This document shows, piece after piece, positions 61,152 to 64,000 of a stretch of 64,000 nucleotides of DNA. Position 1 is the first letter of the stretch. Every line of letters starts with the position of its first letter. The position numbers and the translations under genes are program-made. Under the pieces are notes generated by a model. That model was not told where the DNA came from, searched no databases, and worked only from the letters and a program-made list of their open reading frames with translations. The stretch covers positions 248,001 to 312,000 of the forward strand of contig CAVXSD010000010.1 in the NCBI GenBank assembly GCA_963764305.1. Reading direction: 5' to 3'. The DNA comes from Bog-473 sp963764305. GTDB lineage: Bacteria; Actinomycetota; Acidimicrobiia; Acidimicrobiales; RAAP-2.

Positions 61152-61840
61152 CAATTGCCTCCCATGCTCAGCCGACAAAGAAAGCGCCCGCCCCTCGTGG
61201 AAGGGCGATGGCGATGAACTTCTAGAGAAACCTCTACTTGGTGCCTCTTCTCCTTGGTAGCCCCTCCTCTTCGCCGCGAAACGGCACATCTTGGCTAGCG
61301 GGCGCCCGCTGGCCTCGTCAGACAACTGCATCGACGTCAAGAATATTTCTGAGCCTCCGGTCGTTCAAGAGGACGTTGAGGTCTCTGCCTTCCAACTGGA
61401 TGCGATTCTCCGTCCTGGCGTGCTCGACGCAGGGGAGATCACGTGGTGCTGGGTAGGGAGACGGTGGCGGGCGAAGCTACCGGCGACCAACCATCCAGGA
61501 GCGGGTGACCATCTTCGCAGTAATCGCTTCGTGCCCGACCGACGGCGGGTCCGCTGGGCAGCGATGCACTCGTTGCCTGTGACGGAGCCGTTTCGGATCT
61601 GCCAGACCCGATGGACCCTCGGGGATAGGTGTTTCTCCATACCGCTGCATGTGCTCGTCGGGACACGACCCCGGCCAGCGGCGTGATCGAGACGGATCGC
61701 TTCGTCCCTGTCGGCAGTCGATGCCCTCGGGTTGACGGCTCCTCCGGCATGCGCCGCTCGGAAAGGGCCGCTGCCCAAATGGCATGGTTTCCGACAAGCA
61801 AGGCGGCGGCCGATGTCGCTGCGCCGCCTACGCTTCCTTG
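61152..61840. other. Gene-free stretch
   Basis: No gene can be supported in these 689 bases. Long open frames on both strands lack recognisable motifs and a consistent start. It contains the upstream region of the STAS gene and the promoter area of the DUF1345 gene. Confidence 0.45.
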
Positions 61841-62503
61841 ATGACTCCTCCGACCGACCTACCTTGGCGGAGGCGACAGCCGCGCGCCGGCGTTCGTGTC
61901 GGAGTCGCAGCGTCAATCGGCATCGTTGCCGGAGTCGTGGTGTCTGTCTTTACCTTCTGGCAGGCAGCGACGCTCATCGGCTGGGACGTCGGCTCACTCT
62001 TCCTGATCACGTGGATCTGGTGGGCCGTTGGGGACCTTGATGTCGAGGAGTGTAAGAGCTACGCCAACAGAGAGGATCCGAGCATCCGACTGAGCGAGCT
62101 CATCGTCTTGTCGGCTGGAGTCGCAGTGCTCGCTGCGGTTGGGCTGGCCCTTATCCGGGCGGGGAACGCCACTGGGGCCACGAAGGCGTACCTGATCGCT
62201 CTGGGGCTGTTGAGTGTGGCGTCGTCGTGGGCGTTGGTCCATACGGTCTTCACGCTGCGCTACGCCCGGTCCTACTACGCCCGACCAGTGGGTGGCATCG
62301 ACTTCAACGAGAACGATCCACCGACCTATGTCGACTTCGCCTATCTCGCCTTGACCATTGGCATGACATTTCAGGTGTCTGACACGAATCTCACGACCAA
62401 GGGGATTCGGAGGATTGCTCTCTCCCACGCTCTGCTCTCGTATTTGTTCGGAGCAGTCATCGTCGCCCTCGTCATCAACGTGGTGTCGAGTCTCCTCCAT
62501 TGA
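61841..62503 (+). CDS. DUF1345-family membrane protein
   Basis: A 220-residue protein with five to six membrane helices starting MTPPTDLPWRRRQPRAGVRV. DUF1345 features are clear: GSLFLITWIWWAVG, LVHTVFTLRYARSYYA followed by IDFNENDPPTYVDFAYLALTIGMTFQVSDTNLTTKGIRRIALSHALLSY, where the FAYLAxTIGMTFQVSDT stretch is the family signature. Function is unknown; integral cytoplasmic-membrane protein. Monocistronic as far as visible. Confidence 0.9.
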   Translation: MTPPTDLPWRRRQPRAGVRVGVAASIGIVAGVVVSVFTFWQAATLIGWDVGSLFLITWIWWAVGDLDVEECKSYANREDPSIRLSELIVLSAGVAVLAAVGLALIRAGNATGATKAYLIALGLLSVASSWALVHTVFTLRYARSYYARPVGGIDFNENDPPTYVDFAYLALTIGMTFQVSDTNLTTKGIRRIALSHALLSYLFGAVIVALVINVVSSLLH

Positions 62504-62790
62504 ACGAGGCCCACGTCCCGGGACTTGACTCGGCAGATCTGAGACGCGACTCTTGTCGACGCCGGACGGGCGCATTGTCACGCGAGCGATGGTGCCGGCC
62601 CGGGGCCGTTTCATGTTCGATCGCGCTCCTCCAGGCCGTCGCTCTCGCCCTGCGCGGAGTGCGGGGTCGCGCGTGCGAGTGAGTCGATCTGACACGTCCG
62701 TCACCGAGGCCGGATCGATGATTTTGGACGCGGATCGCGGTCTCGGTCTGCGCGGTCTGGACTGCATGTTGACGATCGATTGGAGTGGAC

Positions 62791-63357
62791 ATGACCAAGC
62801 TGATCTATTCGGTAATCAGCTCGCTTGACGGGTACTTCGAGGACGCGGAGGGTAACTTCGACCGGGCGGCGCCGGATGACGAGGTGCATGCCTTCGTCAA
62901 CGATCTCGAGCGGCCGATCGGCACCTACCTGTACGGGCGCCGGATGTACGAGACGATGGTGTTCTGGGAGACCGTGAGCACCGAGGCCGATGAGTCGGCA
63001 GTGTTCTGGGACTATGCTGGAATCTGGCGGGCGGCTGAGAAGATCGTGTACTCACGGACGCTTCAGACGCCATCCGGCGCGAGGACGCGGATCGAACGCG
63101 AGTTCGAGCGGGACGCGGTCCGGCAGCTGAAGCTGTCCTCGACGGCCGACATCGCAGTCGGCGGCAGCGAACTCGCCGGCCAGGCGATCGGCGCCGGACT
63201 GGTTGACGAGTGCCATCTCTTCTTATGCCCGATCGTGGTTGGTGGCGGCAAACGCGCCCTGCCGGACAACGTCCGAGCGCAACTCGAACTGCTCGATGAG
63301 CGCCGCTTCGACAACGGGGTCGTTCATCTCCACTACCGCGTAAGCGTCTCATCATGA
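62791..63357 (+). CDS. Dihydrofolate-reductase-like (RibD C-terminal) protein
   Basis: A 188-residue reductase-fold protein from ATG 62791. It begins TKLIYSVISSLDGYFEDAEG, has YLYGRRMYETMVFWE and KIVYSRTL, then ADIAVGGSELAGQAIGAGLVDECHLFLCPIVVGGGKRAL, all standard for the NADPH-dependent RibD_C/DHFR-like superfamily common in actinobacteria. It may reduce a pterin-like or flavin-precursor compound, but most stand-alone members are uncharacterised. No neighbours suggest a pathway. Upstream bases 62504-62790 hold no supported gene. Confidence 0.87.
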   Translation: MTKLIYSVISSLDGYFEDAEGNFDRAAPDDEVHAFVNDLERPIGTYLYGRRMYETMVFWETVSTEADESAVFWDYAGIWRAAEKIVYSRTLQTPSGARTRIEREFERDAVRQLKLSSTADIAVGGSELAGQAIGAGLVDECHLFLCPIVVGGGKRALPDNVRAQLELLDERRFDNGVVHLHYRVSVSS

Positions 63358-63622
63358 CAACAGGACTTTTGGAACAGACCACTCTGTGGTCGCGCGAGGA
63401 CCTTGGACTGTGCGCGCCAGCTGACGCGCCTGCTCGTCTTCATCCTCTTCGGAGCGGGGTTCACATTCCATCTCTGTACGGATTCTCGCGGGATGCAACG
63501 GAAGAGGGCCCTGAGCGGCCGGCCTTCTGATCACCGGATCGGGGGTGTTGCAACACCAGCTGCAGGGTGACATGATGAGCGGGTAGGTTGAGGCTTTTCA
63601 CGAGCTTCGGAGGGGCGGTCAC

Positions 63623-64000
63623 ATGTCTGTTTCAGGCGCGATCGAGGTCGGGGTGGGCCTTGTTTTCACGTATTTCGTGTTCAGTTCCATGTGCTCGGGA
63701 ATCAACGAGGGCATTGCCCGAGTCTTGAACTCTCGAGGCACGCAACTGTTTCAGTCCATCAACGCCTTGATTGGTGACGCTGACATGGCCAAGAATTTCT
63801 GGACCCACGACCTCATCACCCCACTCTTGAAGTCAAAGTCGAAGGCCGGAGCGCAGCAAGCTGCCCAAGTTGATCTCATCGCTGGCATCACACAGAACTC
63901 ACAGGACGGGTCGATCAAAAGCACCGTCACCCGGAAGACCCGCAAAGTGCTCCCGTCGTATATTTCACCTACGACTGTCGTGACCGTCATGAAAGCAGTG
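63623..64000 (+). CDS. Hypothetical membrane-anchored protein (partial)
   Basis: ATG 63623 follows GGAGGGG and the frame is open to the window edge (126 residues seen). The start SVSGAIEVGVGLVFTYFVFS gives one N-terminal membrane helix, followed by SMCSGINEGIARVLNSRGTQ and LFQSINALIGD. An N-terminal helix with CSGxxE and an amphipathic stretch is known from large uncharacterised actinobacterial membrane proteins. The soluble part (KSKSKAGAQQAAQVDLIAGI) is hydrophilic. Codon use is less GC-biased than in the left half of the window. No function can be assigned. Confidence 0.65.
   Translation, partial: MSVSGAIEVGVGLVFTYFVFSSMCSGINEGIARVLNSRGTQLFQSINALIGDADMAKNFWTHDLITPLLKSKSKAGAQQAAQVDLIAGITQNSQDGSIKSTVTRKTRKVLPSYISPTTVVTVMKAV

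Noticed and set aside
61291..61916. Open frames between the STAS and DUF1345 genes
   Set aside because: Translations on both strands show no domain features; no support for a gene.

Overview
The window reads as a high-GC actinobacterial chromosome segment. DUF2510, SCO6745-family, DUF6325, DUF5995 and SHOCT/PLDc_N proteins, GTG/TTG starts, PhoP-type GTTCACC boxes and an encapsulin/encapsulated-ferritin pair all point to Actinomycetota, perhaps an Acidimicrobiia-like soil or aquatic lineage. The taxonomic call is an inference. Several conserved genes (pstC, pstA, an M20 amidohydrolase, an SDR, a PH-domain protein, DUF5995, a lipoxygenase, a ParB-like gene) are each broken by one or two single-base frameshifts, often at G/C homopolymers. 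A draft-quality or metagenome-derived assembly is therefore likely, and most of these genes are probably intact in the organism.

Layout. 0-5.7 kb: the end of a chromate transporter, a DUF2510/DUF4328 membrane protein, and a phosphate uptake operon in the unusual order pstB-pstS-pstC-pstA with PhoP-like direct repeats upstream. 5.7-10.8 kb: a heme-binding beta-barrel protein, acyl-CoA dehydrogenase, amidohydrolase, SDR, an unknown protein and a cupin. 10.8-18.1 kb: an SCO6745-family protein, two bacterial PH-domain membrane proteins, a TetR-P450 pair and a large multi-spanning membrane protein. 18.4-27.8 kb: two divergent catabolic operons. One holds a dimethylglycine/sarcosine-dehydrogenase-like flavoprotein, a choline-kinase-like phosphotransferase and an APC permease. 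The other holds an FGGY kinase and two flavoproteins resembling GlpA and GlpB. A LacI-like palindrome lies between them. 27.8-36.8 kb: small SHOCT/PLDc_N stress-type proteins, a deleted DUF2252 pseudogene, an MBL hydrolase, DUF302, alpha-L-fucosidase and a flippase-like protein. 37-42 kb: a cation/proton antiporter, an encapsulin nanocompartment with its ferritin-like cargo, and a GGDEF-EAL protein. 42-46.4 kb: a broken amino-acid-binding protein, a MarR-MFS efflux pair and an ECF sigma factor.

From 46.5 to about 57 kb the sequence is an accessory region. It contains the end of an IS21-family element, a DUF5995 gene, then a visibly lower-GC stretch (about 47.8-52.4 kb) and, beyond it, further accessory genes. 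The low-GC stretch carries a small acidic peptide, a putative heme-binding protein, a Cys-rich peptide with four cysteines in CxxCxxCxxC spacing, and an E1-like/YcaO fusion cyclodehydratase. Directly downstream is a tightly coupled animal-type heme peroxidase/lipoxygenase pair. The YcaO locus (candidate RiPP) and the peroxidase-lipoxygenase pair (candidate oxylipin pathway) are the most novel items.

57-64 kb: partner-switching regulators (a GAF-SpoIIE phosphatase-kinase and a STAS antagonist), an F420/LLM-type oxidoreductase remnant, a histidine phosphatase with a ParB-like gene, DUF1345, a DHFR-like reductase and the start of an unknown membrane protein. I found no convincing tRNA, rRNA or CRISPR array.
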